A model generated the notes under the pieces. The model ran no database searches. It was not told the origin of the DNA and saw nothing but the letters and a program-made list of their open reading frames with translations. Positions 18,503-28,057 of a stretch of 64,000 bases of DNA are shown here, piece by piece. The stretch comes from Flagellatimonas centrodinii (GTDB lineage Bacteria > Pseudomonadota > Gammaproteobacteria > Nevskiales > Nevskiaceae): NCBI RefSeq assembly GCF_016918765.2, contig NZ_CP092104.1, forward strand, positions 558,001 to 622,000, written 5' to 3'. Positions within the stretch are counted from its first letter, which is position 1. Each line of letters begins with the position of its first letter. The position numbers were made by a program, and so were the translations under genes.

Positions 18503-19162
18503 ATGCCCCGCAAGACCCCGTCTGCCCCCACCGTCGCAAAGGCTGCCAAAGCCGCTGCCGGCACACCGCGCCGGGCGCCGGCCAAGCGCGCCTACCTGAG
18601 TCGCGACCGCCGCCGGCAGACCCTGCTCGAAGTCGCCGCCGGCATCGTCGAGCAGGAGGGCTGGGCGGCGCTGACGATGAGTGCCCTGGCCGAGCGCGGC
18701 GGCACCAGCCGGCAGTTGGTCTACCTGCACTTCCCCAACCTCGAAGAACTGCTGGCGGCCACGGCGCGGATGATCTTCATGGACACCATGCGCGAGACCC
18801 AGGCCTCGCTGATGGCGCATCCGCGGGATCTGGTGGCAGCGGTGAAAGCGGCCGAAGCGGTGAGTCTCGACCTCAACCCGGGCCGCGGCGACGCGTTGTG
18901 GCAACTGTTGGCCGGCACCGCCGCGGCCAGCCCGGAACTGGACAAGATCCGCCGCCAGCTGCGCAGCATGATCGTCAACGTCTGGGCCGAACCGCTAGGC
19001 ATGGCGCTCAAGGTCAGCGCCACCGATGCCCGGGCATACGCCTGGATGCTGGTGATGGCGTTCTGGGGCCTGCGGCAGTTGATCCGCGATCAGAAGATCC
19101 CCCGACAGCACGGCATCGAGCTGTACGGGGATCTGGTCCGCCGCTTCCTTGCCACCCCCTGA
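18503..19162 (+). CDS. TetR-family transcriptional regulator
   Basis: 219 residues. A basic, Ala/Lys-rich N-terminal tail of about 30 residues precedes the TetR_N helix-turn-helix (T-L-L-E-V-A-A-G-I-V, then A-L-T-M-S-A-L-A, then S-R-Q-L-V-Y-L-H-F) at about residues 38-84. A helical ligand-binding domain follows. It is divergent from the gst pair and next to DUF1329/DUF1302. The operator-like repeats found in three nearby divergent promoters suggest it controls this region, probably as a repressor relieved by a hydrophobic ligand. Confidence 0.88.
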   Translation: MPRKTPSAPTVAKAAKAAAGTPRRAPAKRAYLSRDRRRQTLLEVAAGIVEQEGWAALTMSALAERGGTSRQLVYLHFPNLEELLAATARMIFMDTMRETQASLMAHPRDLVAAVKAAEAVSLDLNPGRGDALWQLLAGTAAASPELDKIRRQLRSMIVNVWAEPLGMALKVSATDARAYAWMLVMAFWGLRQLIRDQKIPRQHGIELYGDLVRRFLATP

Positions 19163-19172
19163 ACAGCGGCTC

Positions 19173-20588
19173 CTACTTTCGCAGCGTGCGACTTCCGAGC
19201 GCCTGTGACCGGAAGTAACTGTCCTCGAATGACTGGTTGAAATCGGGGTAGCTGTCGCCGGCAAAACTGGCGGTGACGAAGTAGCGGCCGCTGCGCAGGT
19301 CGTAGTGCACCTCGGGGCTGCCGGTGGTGGCGGGGACGAACGGGAAGGTCGTCAGGTGCGCCTCCTGGAAGCGCCACAGTTCGTCACGATCATCGTAGTT
19401 GTCGACCATGGCAATGCTCCAGCTGTCCTCGTCGACGTAGAAGACACGCCGTCGGAAGCTGTGGCGCACACCCGGCTTCAACGTCGCCTCGACCACCCAC
19501 ACCCGATGCAACTCGTAGCGGGTGAAATCCGGGTTGAGATGGCCCTTGGTCACCAGCGCCTCATAGGTCGCGCCCGGCAGCAGGATCTGCGCCGCGTTGT
19601 AGGGGATCAGCATTTCGCGCTTGCCCACCAGATTCCACTGATAGCGATCGAGCGCGCCGTTGAACATGTCGGTCTGGTCGTTGAACATCAAACCGTCGGC
19701 CGACACCTTGGGGTTGTCATAGCCGACATTGGGCGCCCGTCGCGTGCGCCCCATGCCGGGGTTGAACAGCCAGGCGTTGCGGCCGCCGGAGGTCTGGTCG
19801 GTGGTCTCGTGCACCAGCAGCATCTGCCCGGCAATGCGGCGCGGGGCAATCACTTCCTGCAGGTAATACAGGATCAAGCCGTCCTCGATCGGACTGGGGC
19901 TGGTCGGGTGCCCGTACTTGAGCTTGACGTCTTCAATGATGCGCGCGAGCTGGTAACTGCCGTCCTGCTCGACGATGACCTCATTGTTGAAGCGGCGGAC
20001 CGCGGCACCACGAAACTTGAGCTTGTGGTTCCAGATGACCTCGGCACCGGACTTGGGGATCGGGAACGGGATCCCCAACCGCGCGCCCTGCACCTCATCG
20101 GTGCCGACCAGCACGGCCCGGGTGGCGTTCTCAAGGGTCGCCGCATCCACCGCCGGTGGCAGGAATGCGTGCCGCGCCCCGGCGTACACCGGCAGACGGA
20201 AACTCGGGTACATCTCGAACAGACGCCGGTGGCCCGCACTCAGACGCTCCGCGTGCTGCGCCAGGTTGTCGCGGGTGACGGTGTAGATCGGCGCCTCCGA
20301 CAGCCCCGTGGGCACCAGCGCTGCCCGTACCGCGGCATCGCCATCGGCCTTGCGTGCCTCCAGCTGGGCATGGGTGAGCGTGAACTGTTCGGCCCGGTAG
20401 CCGTCGCGACCGGACCAGGCCGGGATGGTGCCGTCGGCGTTGGCGCCCGCTTCAGCACCCGCAGGAGTCAGTTGTCGCCCCAGTGCGGCCGCCTCGTCGG
20501 CACTCACCGCCGCCATCAGCGGCATCGCGATAGCCAGCCCCAGCACCATCAGGAGGGCACACCTGCCCCCCGAGCGCATCGTATTCAT
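19173..20588 (-). CDS. DUF1329 outer-membrane-associated protein
   Basis: 471 residues with a signal peptide cleaved after about residue 27. DUF1329 features: A-A-A-L-G-R-Q-L-T-P-x-G-A-E at the mature N-terminus, F-P-I-P-K-S-G-A-E-V-I-W-N-H, D-Q-T-D-M-F-N-G, and V-D-E-D-S-W. The family has a LolB-like fold and nearly always occurs with DUF1302; it is thought to help handle hydrophobic substrates at the outer membrane. The start is supported by GAGGAGA five to six bases upstream. It is divergently transcribed from the DUF1302 gene, with overlapping promoters between them. Confidence 0.9.
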   Translation of the reverse strand: MNTMRSGGRCALLMVLGLAIAMPLMAAVSADEAAALGRQLTPAGAEAGANADGTIPAWSGRDGYRAEQFTLTHAQLEARKADGDAAVRAALVPTGLSEAPIYTVTRDNLAQHAERLSAGHRRLFEMYPSFRLPVYAGARHAFLPPAVDAATLENATRAVLVGTDEVQGARLGIPFPIPKSGAEVIWNHKLKFRGAAVRRFNNEVIVEQDGSYQLARIIEDVKLKYGHPTSPSPIEDGLILYYLQEVIAPRRIAGQMLLVHETTDQTSGGRNAWLFNPGMGRTRRAPNVGYDNPKVSADGLMFNDQTDMFNGALDRYQWNLVGKREMLIPYNAAQILLPGATYEALVTKGHLNPDFTRYELHRVWVVEATLKPGVRHSFRRRVFYVDEDSWSIAMVDNYDDRDELWRFQEAHLTTFPFVPATTGSPEVHYDLRSGRYFVTASFAGDSYPDFNQSFEDSYFRSQALGSRTLRK

Positions 20589-20616
20589 CCGGTTCTCCTC
20601 GTTGCGTCGCGCCGGC

Positions 20617-20644
20617 TTGCGAGGCGCTTGACATGTCGTATACT
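20617..20644 (+). promoter_or_regulatory. Candidate sigma-70 promoter for the DUF1302 gene
   Basis: Plus strand: TTGCGA (20617-20622, 4 of 6), a 16-bp spacer and TATACT (20639-20644, 5 of 6), with expected start near 20651. Operator C lies directly over the start region, a position where a bound repressor would block transcription. Confidence 0.5.
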
Positions 20645-20669
20645 TTACAGACTGACAATTTCACGTCAA
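20642..20669 (-). promoter_or_regulatory. Candidate sigma-70 promoter for the DUF1329 gene
   Basis: Minus strand: TTGACG (20669-20664, 5 of 6), a 16-bp spacer and TAAAGT (20647-20642, 4 of 6). It overlaps the oppositely directed promoter and operator C, so both genes could be repressed from one site. Confidence 0.4.
20644..20658. promoter_or_regulatory. Putative TetR operator C
   Basis: TTTACA-GAC-TGACAA, an imperfect inverted repeat of the same design as those at 18398-18412 and 33481-33495. It lies inside both divergent promoters of the DUF1329/DUF1302 pair. Confidence 0.45.
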
Positions 20670-20721
20670 GACGCCCGGCGACGGTCACCGACGCGCCGAC
20701 AAGGGTGACCAGGAGAGGACC

Positions 20722-22857
20722 ATGACACCAGCCCGATGGGCAGCCTTGACGCTGCTGACGTGCATCCCGGCCGGCACCGCCGCATTCGAACTGGGTCCGC
20801 TCAGCGGATCGCTCAACACGCGGGTGACCGCAGGCGTCCAGCTGCGCGTCCAGTCGCGCGACGAGCGCCTGATCGGCAAGCTGTCGGTGCCGGGTCAGCA
20901 GGACCTGTGCCGCGCCGATGATTGTGTCTCGGCGCGCGGCGATGCGGCGCCCAACCAGCGCCTGGTCGATGCGCGCGGTGCGTTTTCCGGCACAAACGAG
21001 GACAACGGCAACCTCAACTATGATGCCGGCGACCTGACCGCGGCGCTGCTGCAGATCCGGCCGCGTCTCGATCTGTTCTTCGGCGAGTGGCAGCTGCAGG
21101 CCTCGGCCCTGTTCTTTCACGATGCGGTCAACGCCGACTTCGAGGATCATCACGCCGACACCCGCTTCCAGCCGGCCCGCACACCGCGCAGCGACCGCAT
21201 CGAGTCCCACTACGCCCGTGGCGTGCGGGTGGGCAATCTGTTCGTGTCCCGCAGCTTCTCGCTCGGCGGTGAGGAACTGCTGCTGAAGCTGGGCAACCAG
21301 GTGCTGAGCTGGGGCGAAGCCAACCTGGTGCAGTTCAACGGGCTAGCGGAACTGAATCCGCTCGACGCGCCGATGCTGGCCTTTCCCGGTGCCGAGATCA
21401 GCCAGTACCAGCTGCCGGTCCCGCTGGCTGTGGCGGGCCTGACCCTGGGGCCGAGCCTGTCGCTGGAACTGGTGTACCAGTTGCAATGGCGGGCAGCCAA
21501 GCTGCCCGCCTCGGGCAGCCTGCTGTCGTTCAACGACATCGCCGGGGGCGGCACCTACGCCATGCTCGGCTTCGGCAACTACAGTGAAGATCCCGACGGC
21601 CAATTCACGCCGGCCGGCCCCACCGCGCTGGTGTCACAGGCCAGCCGCACGGCACGCATCCCCGGAGAAGATTTCGGCGCCCCGCGAGACAGCGGCCAGT
21701 ACGGCGCCCGCCTCAGCTACTTCGCCGACTGGCTCAACAACGGCACCGAGCTCGCCTTTCATTATCTTCGCTATCACAGCCGCTATCCGGTGCTGAGCGG
21801 CTATGCCGCCGATGCCAGCTGTAGCCGCGACGCCGCCCTGCCCGGCTTTGCCGGCGCCCTGCTGGCCTGCCAGGGATTCAACGCGGCCTTCAATCCGATC
21901 GGTCGGGAGCCGCTGCCGGTGGACACCGTTCAGCCGTTCCTCGATTTCCCGGAAGGGATCGACCTGTTCGGCATCAGCTTCAACACCAATGTCGGCGACT
22001 GGGTGCTGTCGGGCGAGTGGGCGTATCGTCCCAACCAGCCGCTGCAGGTGCTGCAGTCGGACGTGTTGTTCACACTGCTGGGGCCGGCCTTCCCGGAAGC
22101 CGACCTGGTCATCGGCACCGCCGCCCTCGCCGACCCGGCACTGCTGGCCGGACTGCCGGCGGCGCTGCTGGCCCCGGTGGCGGCATTGCGCGCGGCGTTG
22201 CCGGTGGATGCGGTGTTCACGCTGCCTGGCGAACAGAGTGCGGCACCGGACCTGCTCAGTGGCTATCGCGGCATCGAAATCGGCCCCGGCGACTACGTGG
22301 CCGGCTTCGAGCGCCAGCGCAGCTCGCAGATGACGATGACCGCGGCACGCACCTTCGCCCGCAATCCCTTCGGCGCCACCCAGATGATCCTGGCGGTGGA
22401 GGGCGCCGCGCTGGTGATCCACGACCTGCCGGACGCCGGCCGACTGTTCTTCGAGGGCGCCGGTGACCGCACCCACCCCAGCCCGGGCGCGGACGGCACC
22501 GGCAGCGCCGACGGACAGCCGGACAGCCGTCGCATCAATCCGACGCAGATGACCGACGGCTTCGGTGACGACCTTGCCTATGGCTATCGCGTTTTGCTGC
22601 GCCTGAGCTACAACGACCTGCCGGGCGGAGTCACGCTCAATCCGGCGGTGGTGTTCCTGCACGATCTCAAGGGCACGTCACCGGCGCCCATCACCAACTT
22701 CATCGAAGATCGACGGGTGATCATCGCCAACCTGTCGGCCGAATTCCGCGACAACTGGTCGGCCGGGCTCGGCTATCAGGTGTTCAGCGGCGGCGGCACC
22801 CGCCATCGGCTGCGCGACCGCGACAACCTGTCGGCCTTCGTCGCCTACGTTTTCTGA
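20722..22857 (+). CDS. DUF1302 outer-membrane protein
   Basis: 711 residues with a signal peptide of about 21 residues. It contains the family signatures D-N-G-N-L-N-Y near residue 95, N-Q-V-L-S-W-G-E, L-N-P-L-D-A-P and D-S-G-Q-Y-G, and ends in an aromatic beta-strand (Y-V-F) typical of outer-membrane barrels. DUF1302 proteins are predicted channels for hydrophobic compounds, partnered by DUF1329. AGGAG precedes the start. Its last 13 bases overlap the convergent long GST gene. Confidence 0.9.
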   Translation: MTPARWAALTLLTCIPAGTAAFELGPLSGSLNTRVTAGVQLRVQSRDERLIGKLSVPGQQDLCRADDCVSARGDAAPNQRLVDARGAFSGTNEDNGNLNYDAGDLTAALLQIRPRLDLFFGEWQLQASALFFHDAVNADFEDHHADTRFQPARTPRSDRIESHYARGVRVGNLFVSRSFSLGGEELLLKLGNQVLSWGEANLVQFNGLAELNPLDAPMLAFPGAEISQYQLPVPLAVAGLTLGPSLSLELVYQLQWRAAKLPASGSLLSFNDIAGGGTYAMLGFGNYSEDPDGQFTPAGPTALVSQASRTARIPGEDFGAPRDSGQYGARLSYFADWLNNGTELAFHYLRYHSRYPVLSGYAADASCSRDAALPGFAGALLACQGFNAAFNPIGREPLPVDTVQPFLDFPEGIDLFGISFNTNVGDWVLSGEWAYRPNQPLQVLQSDVLFTLLGPAFPEADLVIGTAALADPALLAGLPAALLAPVAALRAALPVDAVFTLPGEQSAAPDLLSGYRGIEIGPGDYVAGFERQRSSQMTMTAARTFARNPFGATQMILAVEGAALVIHDLPDAGRLFFEGAGDRTHPSPGADGTGSADGQPDSRRINPTQMTDGFGDDLAYGYRVLLRLSYNDLPGGVTLNPAVVFLHDLKGTSPAPITNFIEDRRVIIANLSAEFRDNWSAGLGYQVFSGGGTRHRLRDRDNLSAFVAYVF

Positions 22858-23999
22858 CCGAAGCGGTCCCAGGGCGTACCGCCAAGGTAGGCCCGCAGTC
22901 GCGCCCACCGCCCCAGGGGGGCGCAGGCGTGTGCCGGGCCCGCATCGACCGCGGTCAGGCCTTCGACCACCGGCACTGTCGCGGTCAGCCCCTCGCGGAT
23001 ACCCAAGCCGGCCAGCCGAGTGTCGATCTCGGCGCGGTCAGGGTCCGACAAGCCGGCATAGGCCTGCCGCAGGCTGAGCAGGCAGCGGGCGCGATACACC
23101 ACCACCGGCAGACGGGGATAGTGAATGCCGCCATAGGTGCCGGAAAAGTGGCGCCGACCCGCAGCCAGCGCGGCCAGATTGTCCTGCAGGTACGGCAGAT
23201 ACGCGTCGCCGAGGTCGGCCAGCATCGGGGTCCATGCCGGGTCGGCGAAATGGGCGCCCTCGGCAGCACCCTGCCAGTCGTCCTCGCGGCTGTTCCAGAC
23301 CCGGCTGACCCAGGCCCAGACGCGCGGGGCGGTCGCCGCCATCAGCGCCGCCGGCCGCGGGTCCTGCGCGTAGTGCCGGAACATCGGGCCGAACCAGGCG
23401 ATGTCGACCCGGCTGGGGCGGGTGCCGAGCAGATAGGGACGCGTCGCCAGCAACGCCTCCAGCCAGGCCAGAGCCTGCGGATACCGCCCGGCCACGGCAT
23501 CGACATTGGCCGCACGAACGCCATCGCCGCGAACGAACAGGCGTTGCTGCCGATGTCGGAAGTAGACCCCGGTGAGCCAGGCCGGATGCGGCGTACCGCG
23601 TGACAACTCAGCTCCGAGGCGACTGCCCAGATAGCGTGCGTTGTCGGCCCAGCCCCAGCGCCAGAGCATCGCCGGGCGCCACTGCCATTCGTCGCAATAG
23701 TCCTCGATCAGGCGGGTCAGAAACCGCGCGCCCGCGGTCGCTGGCAGCAGGGGTCGCTGCGGATGCTCTGCGTCCAGCCAGTCCAGCAGCGGGGTGGTGT
23801 CACAGCGCCACAGGCCATCGTCGCGCCGCAACGCCGGTACCTTCATCCAACCGGTGTGCGGCAGCACGGTGTCGAGCAGGATGTCGGGGGTGACGGGCAC
23901 TCGCCGATAGTCGATCCGCTTGGCCCTCAGGGCGCCCTCGAGCTTGCCGCTGAAGTACGAGACGTCGGACAGGTACACGGTGTAGCGGGGTTCGCTCAC
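22845..23999 (-). CDS. Long glutathione S-transferase family protein, second copy
   Basis: 384 residues from the GTG at 23999, whose GTGA overlaps the stop of the DUF3604 gene; a second in-frame GTG at 24011 is possible. The N-terminal GST thioredoxin-like domain has S-G-K-L-E-G-A-L-R-A-K and W-M-K-V-P-A-L. The helical domain has D-E-W-Q-W-R-P-A-M and Y-L-L-G-T-R-P-S-R-V-D-I-A, with an extra C-terminal region of about 100 residues as in the paralogue at 16563. It is the last gene of the DUF3604 operon, which ties glutathione chemistry to that system. Confidence 0.75.
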   Translation of the reverse strand: MSEPRYTVYLSDVSYFSGKLEGALRAKRIDYRRVPVTPDILLDTVLPHTGWMKVPALRRDDGLWRCDTTPLLDWLDAEHPQRPLLPATAGARFLTRLIEDYCDEWQWRPAMLWRWGWADNARYLGSRLGAELSRGTPHPAWLTGVYFRHRQQRLFVRGDGVRAANVDAVAGRYPQALAWLEALLATRPYLLGTRPSRVDIAWFGPMFRHYAQDPRPAALMAATAPRVWAWVSRVWNSREDDWQGAAEGAHFADPAWTPMLADLGDAYLPYLQDNLAALAAGRRHFSGTYGGIHYPRLPVVVYRARCLLSLRQAYAGLSDPDRAEIDTRLAGLGIREGLTATVPVVEGLTAVDAGPAHACAPLGRWARLRAYLGGTPWDRFGQKT

Positions 24000-26263
24000 G
24001 GCTCGTACCACACCGGCGAGACCCAGCCGCGCTCTTCCAGCGTGGCGAAGATGTTGCGGCCGGTGAAACTGCCCGGGGTGCCCTCGATCCGGCAGCAGCC
24101 CTCGAAGCCGTTCCAGCCGCTGTCATCAGCGAATAGACCGTTGTCCGCCTGTAGCGCCGCGCAGTCGACGCCGGCCACGACGCACTGCTGGGTGCTCCAC
24201 CGACAGCTCGGAATTTCGCGAACCCGCGCATACCAGTAGGCATCGCGATCAGCGTCGAAAGCCGGATCCTGCCAGGTGACGCAGAGCTGTGCCGGATGCA
24301 GGCCGGGCGCCACCGAGCAATCGGCTGCCGGCAGTACGACCGGCTCGGTGGTCGCCGCCACCCGTTCGAAGGCACGCACCCGCGGTTGTCCCCCGGCATC
24401 GACGAAACCCTTGACGATATCCAGCGCCTGCAGCGGCAGGCCGGGCTGGTCACCGCCGGGGTCCTGCATCGCCCAGACCGTGACATAGGGCGCGCTCGCA
24501 CCTTCCGGCGGCGGCGGCAGGTCGCCGCCCATCACGGCGCCGGTTTCGCTGTCGACACTGTCCCCGCCCTCCGCCAGCCGATGGCAGATATCGTCCGGTG
24601 GCGGTGTCCAGCTGGCCTGCATGCGGATCCGCAACCGCGGCCCCGAGGTCCCGAAACTCTCGCCGCGATGGAGGGCATCCCAGATCGCCTCGCGGGTGTT
24701 CTCGGGGGCCCAGACCGCGGCCAGCCCGCCCGGCGCAAACCCGCGGGCGCGATCCAGAAACACCCGGTTGGTGCAGTTGCCGGGATCGGCCGGATCTTCC
24801 GGTGCCAGGGCTCGATTGCTGTTGTCGCAGTCCCAACTGCCGAGCTGGTCGTCCGGATCATTGTCGAGGACGCCGCCATGCCCCGGGAAATCAGTCTCGC
24901 GCACCATTCCCGGCGTACCGTTGTGGGTGTCCGACGAGGCGATGACACCCTGCCGATAGGGGTTGATGCCCAGCGTGTTGCGCACCGCCATGCCCTCGAC
25001 CATGGCGTTGCGGTAGTAGTCCAGCGGCGCCGTGCAGTTGGGATGCGGCCCGGAGCCGCCATCCACCCCGGCGGTCTGGCAGACCTCGACGCGGTTGGTG
25101 GGGTCGAACTGCAGGCTGCAGAAGGCCGGATCACGCGACGGGTCACCGCTGCAGTAGCCGGCGCAGGCCGGCGGGTCGTCCGGGCCGCCGGTGCAGACGT
25201 TCTTCGACAGCTCGAAGTCGCAGGTGGTCTCCTCGCCCTGCAGATAGGGGCCTTCCAGACCTGCGGCGCATTCCGAGTTGCCCTTGTGCTGGTAGATTTC
25301 CAGCACCCGGTCGAAGCGGCGACGCAGTTCCGCATCGGCGACCGTCAGCGCCACCCCGTCGCGCCCCGGCGGCAGCCCGCTGGCGCTGTCCCGGGCAAGG
25401 AAAAAGCGCCCGTCGGACAGGTTACTGCTGTGGGGAATGGTCATCGCCCGGCAGTCGGGCATGCCCCCGCATTCGGTGGCGAGATGATCGAACAGCATCC
25501 ACTCGTCGTTGACGTTGGTATCGATCACCCCGGTGAACGGGCTCACCGAGTCGAACACCACATCCGGCACCTGATCGGCATCGCCGCGAAAGATGATATT
25601 CCGGTGCAGCATCTGCCCGCGCTTGTTGGAGCTGAACTCGTAGCCGTGCAGCGTGGTGAACTCACACGGCGCATTGCGCTCATCGATCAAGGCCTTCTGT
25701 GCCATCCACGCCGGTCGGTCGGTGGGGCTTTCCGACAACAGCGTCTGCACCGCCACCTGCAGCGGCGTGGTACGGCCCTCGACGAAGGCGCGGATGTCGC
25801 CGCGAATGCCATTGCCGACAATCTCGCAGGCCGGGTTGGTCCCTGCCGGCACCGCGCCCCCCAATTCGCAGAGGGTCTTGAAGGCCCCCAGGAACTCGGC
25901 GTGGTCGGTAATGGCAACGAAGTCCAGTGGCCGGTCGAGCTGATCGGTGGTGACGACGGTGTTGGGGTCGTCATCGCCGCCCGGGTAGCCGCCGGGTTCG
26001 CCGCGGGCGAACGCCAGGGCCTCCTCCGGCCCGTTGATGCTGTTGAAGAAATACGAATCGAACGAGTTGCTGGTGTGAACGTGCAGGTCGCCGAAGAATG
26101 CCTGCCGGGTGCCCGCCACCTGCGGACCGCAGTCGCCGGCGATCGGCATGTCCGGGCCCGCGAGGTCGGCATCCAGGGAGGTCGAGCCCCCGCAGGCCAC
26201 CAGCCCCAGCAGGGCGAACGCGCCCATCGCCGTGCGCCATTCGAGAGGCTTTGGGGTGTGCAT
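23996..26263 (-). CDS. DUF3604 lipoprotein, PHP-like metallohydrolase (copy 1)
   Basis: 755 residues. The lipobox L-V-A-C gives a lipidated Cys24. The DUF3604 domain has PHP-type metal motifs: F-G-D-L-H-V-H-T (His61, His63), A-I-T-D-H-A-E-F and S-S-D-T-H-N-G. Many cysteine pairs in the middle suggest disulfides and an extracytoplasmic location. I chose the ATG at 26263 because AAGGAG lies six bases upstream; the ATG five codons earlier overlaps the HupE stop but lacks such a site. The hydrolytic substrate of DUF3604 is not known to me. Confidence 0.85.
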   Translation of the reverse strand: MHTPKPLEWRTAMGAFALLGLVACGGSTSLDADLAGPDMPIAGDCGPQVAGTRQAFFGDLHVHTSNSFDSYFFNSINGPEEALAFARGEPGGYPGGDDDPNTVVTTDQLDRPLDFVAITDHAEFLGAFKTLCELGGAVPAGTNPACEIVGNGIRGDIRAFVEGRTTPLQVAVQTLLSESPTDRPAWMAQKALIDERNAPCEFTTLHGYEFSSNKRGQMLHRNIIFRGDADQVPDVVFDSVSPFTGVIDTNVNDEWMLFDHLATECGGMPDCRAMTIPHSSNLSDGRFFLARDSASGLPPGRDGVALTVADAELRRRFDRVLEIYQHKGNSECAAGLEGPYLQGEETTCDFELSKNVCTGGPDDPPACAGYCSGDPSRDPAFCSLQFDPTNRVEVCQTAGVDGGSGPHPNCTAPLDYYRNAMVEGMAVRNTLGINPYRQGVIASSDTHNGTPGMVRETDFPGHGGVLDNDPDDQLGSWDCDNSNRALAPEDPADPGNCTNRVFLDRARGFAPGGLAAVWAPENTREAIWDALHRGESFGTSGPRLRIRMQASWTPPPDDICHRLAEGGDSVDSETGAVMGGDLPPPPEGASAPYVTVWAMQDPGGDQPGLPLQALDIVKGFVDAGGQPRVRAFERVAATTEPVVLPAADCSVAPGLHPAQLCVTWQDPAFDADRDAYWYARVREIPSCRWSTQQCVVAGVDCAALQADNGLFADDSGWNGFEGCCRIEGTPGSFTGRNIFATLEERGWVSPVWYEP

Positions 26264-26274
26264 GCCGCGCTCCT

Positions 26275-27261
26275 TCATCCGTGCAGCACCGCGGCGCTGC
26301 GATCAATAAACCAGTAGGCGGCGATGCCGCCGTATGCCAACAGGGCCAGCGGCACCAACCGCGGGGCCGGCGTTGCCCACCGCGCCAGCACGGTGAGTCC
26401 CAGCACGAAGGCCAGCTGTCCCGCCTCGATTCCCACGTTGAAGGCCGCCAGTGCCCAACCGCGCGCGTCCGGCGGCAGGCCGGTGTCGGCCAGCGCTCCG
26501 GCAAAGCCGAAGCCATGCAGCAGACCGAAGGCGAAGGCCACCACCGCCGGCCAGCGCTGCGCAGCGCCGCGGTGATCGCTGGCCAACTCCACCGCCAGCA
26601 ACAGGATCGAGGCCGCAATACAGGCCTCGACCGCGCCGCCCGGCAAGCGCCAACCGGCCAGCGTCGCCCCCACCAGGGTGATCGAGTGCGCCAGCGTGAA
26701 CGCAGTGACGGTCGCGACCAGTCGCGACAGCCCGGCCCCGCTGCGTCGCCACAGCGCCCACAGGCCCAGCACGAACAGAAGATGATCCGGCCCCAGCAGA
26801 ATATGGTGGACACCGAGCGCCAGATAATGCGCCGCCGGGGGCGGTGTCGGTGTCACCGTCGGCTGCCAGCGTGGTTGCTGTCGCGACAGCACCGCATGCG
26901 TCACCGGACCCTGTAGCGGCACCACCTGCAAGACCGCGTCCGGCAGGGTCAGCGAAAAACCATCGAGACTGACGCCGGCGGACAGCCCCTGCGGGCACCG
27001 CAGTTGCCAACGCAATACCACCCCCTCGTCAGCCGGCTGGCTGGCGGCCTCATCGAGACGCTCGCAGTCGGCCGGCCAGGTGGGCGTCAAGGCCATCAGC
27101 CCGCCGTCGGCGCGTTCCGGCAGCCGCAGGCGGCTGTCCCAGCGCTCGCTGTCGCGCTGCACCAGTTGCCACTGTGCACTGTCCATGGCGTGACCCAGCA
27201 CGGTCGCCGGCATCAGCAGCCAGAGTGTCAGCGACAGGAGGGCGACACCGGCACCCTTCAT
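26275..27261 (-). CDS. HupE/UreJ-like membrane protein (copy 1)
   Basis: 328 residues. A signal peptide and an exported N-terminal domain of about 130 residues precede about seven membrane helices. These carry the HupE/UreJ_2 motifs G-V-H-H-I-L-L-G-P-D-H, T-L-A-H-S-I-T-L, L-L-H-G-F-G-F-A and F-N-V-G-I-E. Classical HupE/UreJ proteins are nickel or cobalt permeases, and the conserved His and Asp residues fit metal binding. Start and stop overlap both neighbours by three to four bases, so it is translated with the PpiC-like and DUF3604 proteins. Confidence 0.85.
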   Translation of the reverse strand: MKGAGVALLSLTLWLLMPATVLGHAMDSAQWQLVQRDSERWDSRLRLPERADGGLMALTPTWPADCERLDEAASQPADEGVVLRWQLRCPQGLSAGVSLDGFSLTLPDAVLQVVPLQGPVTHAVLSRQQPRWQPTVTPTPPPAAHYLALGVHHILLGPDHLLFVLGLWALWRRSGAGLSRLVATVTAFTLAHSITLVGATLAGWRLPGGAVEACIAASILLLAVELASDHRGAAQRWPAVVAFAFGLLHGFGFAGALADTGLPPDARGWALAAFNVGIEAGQLAFVLGLTVLARWATPAPRLVPLALLAYGGIAAYWFIDRSAAVLHG

Positions 27262-28052
27262 GGCGCGGAAACCCCCGGCGCGACGGTCACGCCATGTCGT
27301 TCCAGCAGGTCATTGATCGCGGCCTGGGTCCGGTCGGTCCGCGCCGCCCGCAGCCAGTCCTGCAGGGCCCGCTGGCGGACGCTGTCGATATCGACTGTGC
27401 GCAGTACCCGGCCGCTGACCCGCACGAAGTGCAGCCCCAGCCCCGACGGCAACGGCCCCTGCCACTCGCCTTCCGGCAGGCCCCCGATCTCGGTTGCCAG
27501 CGGGGTGCCGAACACGCGCTCGAGGTCGCGGAAATTGGCGCCGCGCAACCGCACTCCGGCAGGGTGTGGGTCGCCCAGGCGGTCACTGTCGACGACGGCA
27601 CCGGCCGGCAGCTGCCCGGCAACAGCCTCGGCATCTGCCGCCAGGGCTGCGCCGCGGCGCCCGCGCGACAGGAAGACATGGTCGACATCCGCGCGCGCCA
27701 ACCCGCCGTAGCGGCTCGGGTGCCGGTCGATGTAGGTCTGCAGGGTGGCGTCATCGGGTGTTGCCACCTCGACGCCGGTTTCCAGAAGCTGCCGCATCTT
27801 CTGCGCCAGTCGGCGACGGACGATCAGGTCGCCTTCGGCGAGCCCCCGTGTCAGGGCTTCGCGGTACAGCACTTCCTCCTCCAGCCATTCGGTCGCGGTG
27901 CCGGTAGCGACCGCGGCCGCCGGCGGCGTCAGCGGCGCCGGCTGCTGACGCCACACATCCACCGCGAACAAACCGCCACCCAGCGCCAGGAACAGCCACA
28001 GCGCATGCCGTTGCTGCAGGCGGCTCAACCGGTCGAGCAGGGTCGAGCGCAT
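27258..28052 (-). CDS. Membrane-anchored parvulin-like PpiC/SurA protein (copy 1)
   Basis: 264 residues from ATG 28052; a GTG two codons upstream overlaps the TAG stop of the MBL gene and could also be used. A single membrane helix near residues 17-35 anchors it. A helical SurA-like segment follows, then a rotamase-like region with V-F-L-S-R-G and G-P-L-P-S-G-L-G-L-H-F-V-R-V, the typical end of a parvulin domain. Likely a periplasmic prolyl isomerase or folding factor for the exported proteins of its operon (inference). Overlaps the HupE-like start by four bases. Confidence 0.75.
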   Translation of the reverse strand: MRSTLLDRLSRLQQRHALWLFLALGGGLFAVDVWRQQPAPLTPPAAAVATGTATEWLEEEVLYREALTRGLAEGDLIVRRRLAQKMRQLLETGVEVATPDDATLQTYIDRHPSRYGGLARADVDHVFLSRGRRGAALAADAEAVAGQLPAGAVVDSDRLGDPHPAGVRLRGANFRDLERVFGTPLATEIGGLPEGEWQGPLPSGLGLHFVRVSGRVLRTVDIDSVRQRALQDWLRAARTDRTQAAINDLLERHGVTVAPGVSAP

Positions 28053-28057
28053 TCGCA